Below, in pieces: positions 7,868 through 18,100 of a stretch of DNA of 31,760 bases. The notes beneath the pieces were generated by a model. It was not told the DNA's origin and did no database searches. It saw only the letters and a list, made by a program, of their open reading frames with translations. How positions within the stretch are numbered: the stretch's first letter is position 1; every line of letters starts with the position of its first letter. Location: IMG/VR virus record IMGVR_UViG_3300025276_000121, positions 1 to 31,760 of that record; one strand, 5' to 3'. The DNA is from a virus. The position numbers and the translations under genes were made by a program.

Positions 7868-9307
7868 ATGGCTGCAAACGGCTCATTCACGGGTAGTGCT
7901 GGCGCATTAGCGCATTTAACACCACGCCCAACACAAACATTATTTAACGACAATTACCTGTCTCTAACGGACATGGATTTTACACAACAATTCTTACCAG
8001 AAGTATATGAGAAAGAAGTTGAGCGTTTTGGAAACAGAACAATCTCTGGATTTTTACGTATGGTTGGAGCTGAAATGCCTATGGCATCTGATCAAGTAGT
8101 TTGGTCTGAACAAGGTCGACTACACATTGCATATGATAATGCAACAATTACTACAACTACTGCCTTAACTATACCTGCGAATGCTGGTGCCTCTACAAAC
8201 CTTATTGGACCTGGAGCTACTATTGTTATCGCTAGTGCTGATGGTTTTACAGTAGATAAAGCATACGTGCAAACTGTTACTACAGCTGCAGGTGTTGCTA
8301 CTATTACTTTCGCTTGTTACGGAGCTACTCAAACCACTGCCATTACAGGTTCTGGTAATGTTAAAGTATTCGTATATGGTTCTGAGTATGCTAAAGGAAC
8401 TCAAAACGCTGGTACTTCTGTAGATGCTGCTTTCGAGCAATTCAACAATAAGCCAATCATCTTGAGAGACAAGTATTCAGTTAATGGATCTGACACTGCT
8501 CAAATTGGGTGGGTTGAAGTTACAACTGAAGCTGGAACATCTGGTTACTTATGGTACTTAAAATCTGAGCATGAAGCTCGTATTCGTTTTGAGGATCAAC
8601 TAGAAATGTCTATGATTGAAGCTGAACGTACCGCTGCTGGTACTACTATCGTTCCAGGAGCTGGATTTGGTGGTGGAACTGCTATTACTGGTTCTGACGG
8701 TTTATTCTCAGCACTAGAAAACAGAGGTTTAGTTTATACTGATGCTGATTTTGATGGCGCTACTGGTTTAGATGATTTCGATCTTATTCTACAGGAACTT
8801 GACAAGCAAGGATCTATTGAAGAGAATATGTTATTCTTAGACCGATCTACTTCACTAGGTATCGACAATATGTTAGCTGCACAAAATTCTTACGGAGCAG
8901 GAGGTACATCTTACGGTGTATTTGAAAACTCTGAAGATATGGCACTTAACTTAGGTTTCTCTGGTTTCAGACGTGGATCTTACGATTTCTACAAGACTGA
9001 CTGGAAATACTTAAATGACGCTACAACTCGTGGTTTAGTTGGTGATGTTCAAGGGGTATTAGTACCTGCTGGAACTTCTTCAGTATATGACCAAATGCTA
9101 GGGCAGAACATTTCAAGACCTTTCCTACACATTCGTTACAGAGCTTCTGAAGCGGATGATCGTAAGATGAAATCTTGGATTACTGGATCTGTTGGAGGTA
9201 ATTTTACTTCTGATGAAGATGCAATGAACGTTCATTTCTTATCTGAGAGATGTTTATGTGTTCAAGCTGCTAACAACTTTATCTTGTTCAAAGATTTAGC
9301 TGCATAG
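7868..9307 (+). CDS. Major capsid protein
   Basis: 479 residues following the scaffold-like gene. It is Gly/Ala/Thr-rich with the length and composition of an HK97-fold major capsid protein. The N-terminal arm (1-60) precedes a helix (FLPEVYEKEVERFGNRT). A beta-rich Thr/Ala segment (about 92-175) lies where the E-loop or an inserted surface domain would be. The C-terminal half (ENMLFLDRSTSLGIDNMLA..., GFSGFRRGSYDFYKTDWKYLND) resembles capsid proteins of marine Bacteroidota phages. Codon use differs from neighbours: more CGT for Arg and ATT/ATC for Ile, where flanking genes favour AGA and ATA, as expected for the most abundant virion protein. Start after an A/T-only leader. A strong hairpin terminator follows. 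Confidence 0.88.
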   Translation: MAANGSFTGSAGALAHLTPRPTQTLFNDNYLSLTDMDFTQQFLPEVYEKEVERFGNRTISGFLRMVGAEMPMASDQVVWSEQGRLHIAYDNATITTTTALTIPANAGASTNLIGPGATIVIASADGFTVDKAYVQTVTTAAGVATITFACYGATQTTAITGSGNVKVFVYGSEYAKGTQNAGTSVDAAFEQFNNKPIILRDKYSVNGSDTAQIGWVEVTTEAGTSGYLWYLKSEHEARIRFEDQLEMSMIEAERTAAGTTIVPGAGFGGGTAITGSDGLFSALENRGLVYTDADFDGATGLDDFDLILQELDKQGSIEENMLFLDRSTSLGIDNMLAAQNSYGAGGTSYGVFENSEDMALNLGFSGFRRGSYDFYKTDWKYLNDATTRGLVGDVQGVLVPAGTSSVYDQMLGQNISRPFLHIRYRASEADDRKMKSWITGSVGGNFTSDEDAMNVHFLSERCLCVQAANNFILFKDLAA

Positions 9308-9319
9308 TTAATTATTTAT

Positions 9320-9364
9320 AATAATTACCCCTGTTGAATATACGGGGGTGGTTATTATTTTTTT
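9320..9364 (+). terminator. Intrinsic terminator after the capsid gene
   Basis: ACCCC (9327-9331) pairs with GGGGT (9345-9349) around a loop of about 13 bases. An outer AATAAT (9320-9325) pairs with ATTATT (9353-9358), and an imperfect internal loop separates the two stems. The hairpin is followed by a run of T to 9364. This would end or attenuate transcription right after the capsid gene. Confidence 0.7.
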
Positions 9365-9365
9365 G

Positions 9366-9413
9366 TGACATTAGCTAGCTATATATATAGTAACAGGCTA
9401 TTGTCAATTTTTT
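9366..9413 (+). terminator. Second hairpin (tandem terminator or operator) after the capsid gene
   Basis: TGACATTAGC (9366-9375) and GCTATTGTCA (9397-9406) are inverted repeats matching at 9 of 10 positions. They are followed by ATTTTTT (9407-9413), so the structure can act as a second terminator. The 21-base loop holds a palindromic AT-rich segment, CTATATATATAG (9379-9390). It could instead be a protein-binding operator for the next gene, whose start is only 25 bases downstream. Confidence 0.5.
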
Positions 9414-9438
9414 AATAACATTTATATTTTATCATATT

Positions 9439-10272
9439 ATGGCTAACAAGAAAGCTACAGCAAAAAAAGTTGAGGTTGCTCCTCAGGAATTAGAACAAGT
9501 AAGTACACCTATACAGGTGAAAAAGACATTAAAACCAACATGGGAATACAAGGTTAGGACATACTACCTTAAGACCGGTAAATCACCATTGGTATATACT
9601 ATACCTTCTAGGCATAGTCAAAAGAAACCTTTATTATATTTTGATGAAAAAAAAGGTTACCAAAGAGAACTCAGGTATGCAACAAATCATGCCTCACCAT
9701 TTGTTGATGAGCAGGAAGGACCTGTTACACTTGGTAGAATAATTTTGAGAGATGGACTTATTACAGTAAGAAAAGAAGATGTTTGTTTACAAAAACTTCT
9801 ATCATTATACCACCCTTTCTTGAATAAGATATATTCAGAACACAATCCAGTCAAAGATTCTAAGAATGAACTTTATTGGATAGAGCTAGAGCTTGAAGCT
9901 TTAAATACAGCTAGATTATTAGAAATAGAACAAGCAGAGGCTATATTAAGAGCTGAATTTGGTAGTTCTGTATCTGATTTATCTTCTAGTGAGCTTAAGA
10001 GAGATCTAATGATCTTTGCTAAAAGACAACCGGGTTTATTTATAGAACTTGCTGATGACGAAAATGTACAACTTAGAAACATTGGAGTAAAAGCTACAGA
10101 GGCTGGTATACTTAATCTATCAGCTGACCAAAGAACTTTTACATACGGTCAGTCTAGTAGAAAACTAATGACAGTACCATTTGATGAACATCCTTATTCA
10201 GCTTTAGCTGCATACTTTAAAACAGATGAAGGAATGGAAGTATATAAGTCAATACTAAAAAAACTTAGATAA
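9439..10272 (+). CDS. Virion-type protein of unknown function downstream of the capsid gene
   Basis: 277 residues. The N-terminus is a basic, disordered Lys/Ala-rich tail (MANKKATAKKVEV). The middle has beta-type sequence (WEYKVRTYYL, VTLGRIILRDGLITV) and a helical region (about 145-205, ELELEALNTARLLEIEQAEAI). It ends with a basic helix (YKSILKKLR). No enzymatic motif is recognisable. The position between the capsid gene and the connector proteins suggests a head-decoration, head-completion or internal head protein. It is the first gene after the double hairpin and so may be expressed at a lower level than the capsid gene. Function remains unassigned. Confidence 0.75.
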   Translation: MANKKATAKKVEVAPQELEQVSTPIQVKKTLKPTWEYKVRTYYLKTGKSPLVYTIPSRHSQKKPLLYFDEKKGYQRELRYATNHASPFVDEQEGPVTLGRIILRDGLITVRKEDVCLQKLLSLYHPFLNKIYSEHNPVKDSKNELYWIELELEALNTARLLEIEQAEAILRAEFGSSVSDLSSSELKRDLMIFAKRQPGLFIELADDENVQLRNIGVKATEAGILNLSADQRTFTYGQSSRKLMTVPFDEHPYSALAAYFKTDEGMEVYKSILKKLR

Positions 10273-10283
10273 CAATGTAAAGT

Positions 10284-10301
10284 AACCGCCTTCGGGCGGT
10301 T
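10284..10301 (+). terminator. Very stable UUCG-capped hairpin
   Basis: AACCGCC and GGCGGTT form a perfect 7-bp stem closing a C(UUCG)G tetraloop, one of the most stable RNA loops known. It is followed by TGCATTTACTT, which is not a clean T-run. It may be a weak terminator, an RNA-processing mark or a 3'-end stabiliser between the 277-residue gene and the next small gene. Confidence 0.6.
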
Positions 10302-10325
10302 GCATTTACTTAATACATATATATT

Positions 10326-10487
10326 ATGGCTTTTAGCATGAAAAACAAAGGCTTAGGCGATACAATTGAAGCCATGACTAAAGCTACCGGAATAAAAAAG
10401 GTAGTTGAAAAAATAAGCGAAACCACGGGTTTAGACTGTGGATGTAGCAAAAGAAAAGAGTATTTAAATAACAAATTCCCTTATTAA
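10326..10487 (+). CDS. 53-residue protein with CxC / KRK motif
   Basis: A small gene that fills the gap between two larger ones, with start ATG after an AT-only leader and stop TAA two bases before the next ATG. The protein begins MAFSMKNKGLGDTIEAMTK, continues TGIKKVVEKISETTG, and ends LDCGCSKRKEYLNNKFPY. It has one amphipathic helical region and a CGC pair next to a basic KRK, which could bind a metal or stay as free thiols. Proteins with a 'LGDTIE..TKATGIKK...CGC.KRK..LN..FPY' layout recur near structural genes in phages of Bacteroidota and marine phages, as I recall. The tight spacing and clear protein-like composition support a real gene. Function unknown. Confidence 0.75.
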   Translation: MAFSMKNKGLGDTIEAMTKATGIKKVVEKISETTGLDCGCSKRKEYLNNKFPY

Positions 10488-10489
10488 TT

Positions 10490-11221
10490 ATGAGCGTAAG
10501 CATAGACACCGTATACCAAAGGGTATTAGGAATACTTAACAAAGAACAAAGAGGTTACGTTACACCTCAAGAATTCAATCTATTTGCCAACCAAGCTCAA
10601 GGAGATATGTTTGAGCAATATTTTTATGATATAAATCAATTTGGAAGAATACCTGGAAACAGTACAGAGTATTCTGATATGTTAAATTTATTGAATGAAA
10701 AAATAAATATATTTGAAACATCACTACAACCCACGCGCACAGCTCAGCATTTCAACGAACCTGTTGACATGTATAGGCTAGGTACGGTTGTTTATAAAAA
10801 TACTACAACAGATCCTTTTGGTGTAGTTTCCATTGAGCCTATTGAGGCTGAGAGAATACAGGCAAATGACTTCTTGTATATAAATTCTTCACCTTTAACA
10901 AAACCAAAAAACATACGACCTGTATTTGTTGCTAATTCAAGCGGCATAAAGATATATGGAGATTTAGAGGTAACATTAGTTAGTCAGGTACTATTTCAGT
11001 ACATAAAAAAACCAGCAAAAGCCGAATGGGCTTATCAAATGGTATTTGGAGAAGCTCTTTACGATGCTAGTCAATCAGTTGATTTTCAACTACATCCATC
11101 TGAAGAAACAGAATTAATTATTAAAATACTGGAAATGGCTGGGTTATTAGTAAAAGACTTAAGCTTATATCAAGTGTTTAATTCAGAAGAACAAGAAGCA
11201 ATTCAACAAGAAAAATCTTAA
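10490..11221 (+). CDS. Putative connector / ring protein
   Basis: 243 residues. It opens with a helical segment (DTVYQRVLGILNKEQRG) followed by TPQEFNLFANQAQGDMFEQYFYD, a pattern I associate with head-tail connector or ring proteins of Bacteroidota short-tailed phages. The middle is beta-rich, with a PIEAERIQANDFLYINSSPLT stretch and a FQYIKKPAKAEWAYQM strand, and the C-terminus is helical and acidic. The likely role is to form a ring below the portal and link head to tail. The gene lies 2 bases after the 53-residue gene and 3 bases before the next connector-type gene, so all are probably co-translated. Assignment rests on position and resemblance. Confidence 0.6.
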   Translation: MSVSIDTVYQRVLGILNKEQRGYVTPQEFNLFANQAQGDMFEQYFYDINQFGRIPGNSTEYSDMLNLLNEKINIFETSLQPTRTAQHFNEPVDMYRLGTVVYKNTTTDPFGVVSIEPIEAERIQANDFLYINSSPLTKPKNIRPVFVANSSGIKIYGDLEVTLVSQVLFQYIKKPAKAEWAYQMVFGEALYDASQSVDFQLHPSEETELIIKILEMAGLLVKDLSLYQVFNSEEQEAIQQEKS

Positions 11222-11224
11222 TAT

Positions 11225-12124
11225 ATGGGGCTAATAAATCAAACAGATGAACAATACTACTTAGGGCCTGATGGCGTTTGGGATAGTTGGGATGAGAATT
11301 ATGGTTCATACCAGTTCACTAGTATAAAAGATATAATAAATAATTTTATAATATCCTATGTTGGAGAAGATAAAATAATAAGCAAGATAAGAAGAACAGA
11401 TGTTTCTTTTCATGCACAAAGAGGTATACAAGAGTTTAGTTTTGATATATTACCCTCTGTAAAGTCTCAGGAAATCGAGGTTGGCCCAGCATTGAACTTT
11501 ATACTACCGAAAGACTACGTTAATTACGTTAAGATGGTTTGGGTTGATGGAGGTGGAGTAGAAAGAATAATATACCCTGCTATAAAGACGAGTAATCCAT
11601 TACCAATACTACAAGATAATAACTATGAATATCTTTTTGATGAGCAGAAAGGTGAGGTTATAACTGCTGATGAATCTGTTACTAGACAAAGGTTCCAAAC
11701 AACAAACAATAGAAGCAAAAGTGTTGATGGGAATGGTTTTCTTGGTTTAAACCACTTTGGAAGAAGATATGGTTTAGACCCACAGCACGCTCAGACTAAT
11801 GGTACATTCTATATAGATCCTATATCTAATATAATTTACTTTGACTCTAGCATGGCTGGTAGAATTGTTACACTTAAGTATATATCAGATGGTTTAGGTA
11901 CAGACGAAGAAATGGTTGTTCACAAATTTGCTGAAGAAGCATTGTACAAGTACATAGCTTACGCTATATTATCCACTAGAGCCAATACACAAGAATACAT
12001 GGTTGCTAGGTTTAAGAGAGAAATGGTTGCAGCAAGAAGAAATGCCAAGCTAAGACTATCTAATATAAAGATAGAGGAGATGGCGCAAATAATGAGAGGT
12101 AAGTCTAAGCAGATAAAACACTAA
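11225..12124 (+). CDS. Putative head-tail adaptor / tail tube protein
   Basis: 299 residues. Helices near the N-terminus (SIKDIINNFIISYVGEDKII, then RRTDVSFHAQRGIQEFSFDI) precede a beta-rich centre (LNFILPKDYVNYVKMVWVD). A helical C-terminus (about 230-295) is rich in Arg/Lys (VARFKREMVAARRNAKLR). The 'HAQRGIQEF' plus 'LP.DYVNYVK..WVD' layout is common in adaptor or tubular tail proteins of marine podovirus-type phages (similar in place to T7 gp11). It would sit between the portal complex and the long tail protein encoded 6 bases downstream. There is no catalytic motif. The fold is inferred from order and pattern, not from a search. Confidence 0.6.
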   Translation: MGLINQTDEQYYLGPDGVWDSWDENYGSYQFTSIKDIINNFIISYVGEDKIISKIRRTDVSFHAQRGIQEFSFDILPSVKSQEIEVGPALNFILPKDYVNYVKMVWVDGGGVERIIYPAIKTSNPLPILQDNNYEYLFDEQKGEVITADESVTRQRFQTTNNRSKSVDGNGFLGLNHFGRRYGLDPQHAQTNGTFYIDPISNIIYFDSSMAGRIVTLKYISDGLGTDEEMVVHKFAEEALYKYIAYAILSTRANTQEYMVARFKREMVAARRNAKLRLSNIKIEEMAQIMRGKSKQIKH

Positions 12125-12130
12125 TATTCA

Positions 12131-15100
12131 ATGGCTGAATTAATACACACGTTCAATTCGGGGAGAATGAATAAAGATCTCGACGAGAGATTAGTACCTA
12201 ATGGAGAGTATAGAGATGCATTAAACCTAGAGTTAGCATCTTCTGACACATCTCAGGTTGGTTCTTTCCAGAATATAAAAGGTAATTTAGAGTTACGTAA
12301 TAAAACTTACAACCCTAAAACAAAGATATATAACCAATGGTTAAACTCTGAGTATATTACAGCATTGAATTCTCCAGTTTGCATAGGAGCTAAAACAGAT
12401 GAAAACTCTAATGATGTATATTGGTTCATAGCATCTACTGCAATTAGTGTTATAGCCTATTATAATTCTAAAACAAAGTTAACTACACCATTAATTGTTG
12501 ACACACAAGGTGTATTAAATTTTAGCTCAAATCACTTAATAACAGGTATTAACGTACTTGAAGGTATGCTTATTTGGACAGATAACCAAACTGAACCAAA
12601 AAAAATACTTATAAAAGACTGGAAGAGTTCTACACCTAATTTTGTAACGCATTCACAGATATACAGTAGAAGCTTCATAGAAGATGATATAACGGTAATA
12701 AAAAAATATCCACTACAACCACCTGTAGTAACTGCTTATTCTACAAAGCAAGTAAATCCAGATGGAAGTCCTGGAGCAAATGTTGACACAAACGTATTAA
12801 CCAGTTTTTACGAAACTCCACCAGGTGCACCAGCTGGCACTATTAGACCAAAAGCAATAGGTAGCATAGTTGCTTTAACTTGGTTATCTAACACACCACC
12901 TGTTTACGCTGAAGGAGACGTACTTCTGTTAACTAATTCAGGTAATGATCCTTTGGATGTAGATGCTGTTATAAGAGTAAAAGTACAACCTAACCCAACA
13001 CAGTTAGGTGCTAACGTTGAAGTTCTTTCTATTGGTGTACCACTAGAGGGAATAACACTTACTAATCTTCCATATGATGTAACACTAGAGCAGCAACCAC
13101 CATTTTTTGAAATGATATTTGCTAGATTTGGTTACAGGTATAAGTATAAAAACAACGAATTATCTGCATTTTCACCCTTTTCAAACATAGCGTTTATACC
13201 AGGTGGTTTTGATTACTCTCCAAGTCAAGGTTATAATTTAGGTATGACTAACAACATAAGACAGTTAACTATATCTAATTTTGTACCTAATACAACTTTG
13301 TATCCAGACGTGGTCGCTGTTGACATACTTTATAAAGCTACAAACAACTCTAACGTGTACATAGTAGACACTTTTACGGACGAGGATACAGAGTGGAATT
13401 CAATCATAGGCGGTAATCTAGGTTCTTTTGATATAGACAGTGAGATAATAACCTCGGTTGTTCAGTCTAATCAAATACTTAGACCTTATGATAATGTTCC
13501 TAGAAAAGCAAAAGCACAAGAGATAACTGCTAATAGATTACTTTTTGGTAATTATACTCAAAATTTTAACTTATTGAACAATGACGGTTCTAAATTTAAA
13601 ACCAACATAGGTGTTACTACAAGTTCACTACTTGTAAGCGCTGGTCTAGATGAGTTTGGTAATGCTGAAGGCATTAGTATAGACGGAGAGCAGGTTGCTG
13701 AATCTGTTAAATCTATAAGAACTTATCAAGTTGGAGTAGCTTATATGGATAAATACGGTAGGACAACACCTGTTTTTACTAGTAATACGGCATCTGTAAC
13801 CGTTTTAAAAGAAGAAGCTGCTGGTTCTACTAAATTAATCGCTACATTAAATGGTAATGGTAATAATCCGACTTTAATACCATATTATGAGCAGAATAAG
13901 CAATTCCCTTACTTTAAGTACTACGTAAAAGAAACATCGCGTGAATACTATAATTTATCATTGGATAGGTTTTACAATGCAGAAGATGGTAATCTTTGGT
14001 TATCTTTTCCATCTGCAGAAAGAAATAAGGTTGATGAAGACACATTCTTAATACTAAAAAAAGGTCATGATAACTTCACTCCTGTAACTGAAACAGCTAG
14101 ATATAAAGTTATAGCTATAGAAAACGAAGCCCCAACATACTTAAAAGAAACTAAACTATCAATGGGTACAATGAGTACTCAGTTTGGTGTTGTAGGATTT
14201 CCTATAGAAGGTGTTAATGAAGTTGCTGTAACTAAAAGTGCTTTCGATGCTCAATTTGGACAGCAAGCTAGAGAGACTTCAGGTTTATTGATGAGGGTAA
14301 AAACTGGTGGTAATGCTAGTAATTACTATGAAATATCTACATTTGGATTAGACGCATCTAACGCTAATGTCCAAATAACTGTTGCTGGCGCATTTGGACC
14401 AGACATGAACTTCACATCTACAGAACCTTATAGTCAGCAAAATGCAGTACCCGGTCTATCACTTGAGTTGATTAAAGTAGAAACTAAAAACAAACCGGAG
14501 TTTACTGGTAGATTTTTTGTGAAAGTGTTTCAAGACGACGTTTTACGTAGAGAGATATCAAGTGCATCAGCTAATGTAAATAGAACTTATGTTAGAAAAG
14601 CACTAGGATTTTTGTACTGGAAAACCGGTTATAACGGTACCAGGACTTTTTGGCGCAATAGTTGGAGAACACCTGATGCACAAAATTCAGCACAGAGATT
14701 GTTTTTAGATCAATCATCTTTTGGTAATGGTCCAGTTACAGGAAAAGCTATAGGGATACAACCAAATACAATGGAAATAAGTTGGAGTGGTGGTTATGGT
14801 ATTTACTCGGGAGCCGGCCAGGAGGGTGCTGATCCACAATGGGGTGGTATAGCGACAGCAAATCCACCACTACTTGAGCAGCTGGATAATATTGGTACGC
14901 TTTTTAGATTCATAGATACTGGTAACGGAAAAGAGGATCCAGAAGGTACTATATACCAGGTAACAGCTTCTAGTGACAGAAAAACATATACCTACAACTT
15001 CGATAATGGTGTTGGTTTGTATGATCCTGAAGATGGAACTAACCAGATAACAAGGTGGACAATAACATATAATGTTTTGGATAGCTGGGAAAGTGTTCAA

Positions 15101-18100
15101 TGGAATCCTATTAATAGCCCAGGCGGAATATCTCAATGGTCTTCTGGAACATCTGATTATAGTAACTCTTATATAGGTATAGAATTCATAGAACCTTTAG
15201 ACACTGATGAATCTTTTACCACTAACAATCCAGCTATATTTGAAACAGAGCCAAAAGAGGCAGCTGAATTAGATATATATTGGGAAGTACCTAAGATCTA
15301 CAATAGTAGTACTGATGCAAGCACTCCACACACTTTAGATTTCTTTAATTGCTATTCATTTGGTAATGGTGTTGAATCTGACCGAATTAGAGACGATTTT
15401 AATCAACCTACAATTAACAATGGTGTTAAAGCCTCTGCCACTTTAGACGAGCCATACAAGGAGGAGCACCGTAGCAATGGTATAATATTTTCACAGATAT
15501 TCAATTCTATATCAGGAACAAATAACTTAAACCAGTTTATACAAGCAGAAGGAATAACTAAAGATGTTAACCCAGAATACGGTAGTATACAAAAACTACA
15601 CACTAGAGATACTGACTTGATAACGCTTTGCGAAAAGAAGTCTATGAAGATACTCGCTAACAAGAATGCTTTGTTCAACGCAGACGGTAATACAAACCTA
15701 ACATCGAACCAAGCTGTACTTGGAAGCACTTTAACGTTTCAAGGTGAATTTGGTATAGCTACTAATCCAGAGTCATTTGCTGAGTTTGGTTTTAGAATTT
15801 ATTTTACAGATGCAAATAGAGGTTCTGTTATAAGACTTTCTAGAGATGGTATTACTGATTTATCTAACTATGGAATGCACTCTTTTTTCTCAGACAATCT
15901 ACCTTTAAATAACAATGTAATAGGTACTTGGGATACTGACAAGAGAAACTATAATATAACTTTAAATTCTTTAACACCTTATTGGCAACAAACACTAGGT
16001 GCAGGTAGTTTTGATAGACTAAACAAGCATGCTCTATGCGATCAATTTGTAAACTCTCTCCCAACAACAAGTACAACTATTTCATATAAAGAAGCAGTAA
16101 ATGGTTTCACATCTAGAAAAGTCTACATGCCTGAAGCTGGAGCTTATCTAGATAACTCTTATTATACATTCAAGAATGGTAGGATATGGGAACATGGTGT
16201 AAACGAAAAGCGAAATACTTTTTACAATATAGGGCCTGATACTGTTAGTAGCACATTAAAAGATGGTAATCCTTATTACGAAAGTTCATTTAACACTATA
16301 TTCAACGAAAGTTCAGAGGCTGTTAAAGGTTTCAAAACACTAAACTACAGCGGAACTAAATCAAAAGAATATACGTATACGATAGGAGCATCTATTACTG
16401 GCAGAAGATATTCACTAGCTGAAATACAGGCAAATAACTTAATACCCACTGCCTCATCAGAGACAGATGGTTGGTATGTGAATTCTATATTGACTGATCT
16501 TCAAGAAGGTGAAATTAAAGAGTTCGTAGAAAAAGAAGGTAAATACTTCAACTACATAAAGGGTATGCCTACTTTCTTTACAACAAATTGTAACACAAAT
16601 GTTGATTCTAGTGAATTCAATGTACAAGGTATCGGTAGAGCTACTACTATAGAGGCGCCAGGTGTATCACAATACAATGTTACAAATGAGGTTAATCCTG
16701 ATTGCTCTACTAACATATCGCCTCCTGTAATATATAATCAGAATTTTGAGGTTGTTGAAGATACAGCAGGTACATTTACTATTGCACAGTCTAACACGTG
16801 TAGCTCAGCTATAACCTTTGAACTAGGAACAGACTCGACAACTAGCGGTGTATTTGTATTTAATGCTGCTGGTAGTTTTACTTTTAACCCAGATGCAGAC
16901 TACAACGGTTCTGCTGGTTCATTTACTGTTAGAGCTTGTTGTGGTGATGTTTGCAGCAACTACGCTGTAATGAGTATAATTGTAACACCTGTGGCTGATA
17001 GCCCTTACTTTTCAAGCAATCCAGCTCTACCTTTAAACAACTTAGTAAACGGAGACACTTGGGCTTATCCAAATATTACTTTACTTGATAATGACCACCT
17101 TTCTAGTCAACTAGTTATAAACCCCGTTGTTGGCATGCCTTCATGGATGGCTCAGCCTACACCAAAGAATGACGGAACTGACGAGTGGGAAATAGCTACA
17201 AGCACAGTAAGTGGCGGAGCTAGTGGCATAAGTTTCACAATGTTTGTGAAAGATCCTGACGGTAACCTAGGTGAACAAACCATTACAGGTTCCGTAATAG
17301 ACGTAGCTGTACCGGATACTTCAAAGTTTTTCATTAAAACATGGACCAGTGTTGGACCTGCTGAGACTATTAATATAGAGCCAGAGAGTTCTGCTCAGAA
17401 TGCAAAATGCTTGATAGATGGTTTCTATGAAGGTCAAGATCAAAACTATAATTTAATGTCTAATACCAGCGTGTCATTTAAGTACTTTTTAGAAGACGAT
17501 CTTCAAGTTGGCACTCAAATGTACAATAGCTCAACAAACGCTCCAATAGCTTCAGCGGGTGTGTATTTGTTTGCGAATGGGCAATCAGTTTTGACTGCGC
17601 AGTTTGGACACTCTGGACTAGATCCAACTAACTCTGAAACCGTACCTACTACGTACTTTATGATGGTTTTAAATAGTTCTGGTATAATAATAAACTATGT
17701 TCAATATAGCCAATTAGCTGCATGTGAAGATCCATGTACCTACTGGCCTACTTCAGAGTCAGGGTCTAGCGATGGTTATCGTGTTGAAGAAGGATACATA
17801 AATAATGTAACCAACGCTTCTATTAATTTCTCTGAGTATGGTAATTACACGTCAGCATTTTGCCAAGCATACAACGCCATGTTAGCTTGGGAGGCTGATT
17901 CTAGACCCGTTTGTACCACTACAATTAACAATAGTTGTAAGAGTCGTCAAAAATTAGTGTCGAGGATTTATTGGCTAGACAATGGCTGTAACCCAGGAGC
18001 AAGTCCATTTGATTTCAATGTAGGTGATAAACTTTTTGAGAGAGGCCTTTTTAATCCTGAAGTAAGTGATTATTTCTATCACCCAGTAGTTAACCGTAGA

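Noticed and set aside
8165-8440. Antisense frame within the capsid gene
   Set aside because: Ser/Thr/Asn-rich shadow of the Thr/Ala-rich capsid codons; no independent support.
9401-9428. TTGTCA - 16 bases - TATATT promoter-like pair before the 277-residue gene
   Set aside because: TTGTCA is the right arm of the second hairpin, and the -10-like element would leave a leader of only a few bases. In such AT-rich sequence the match is probably chance.
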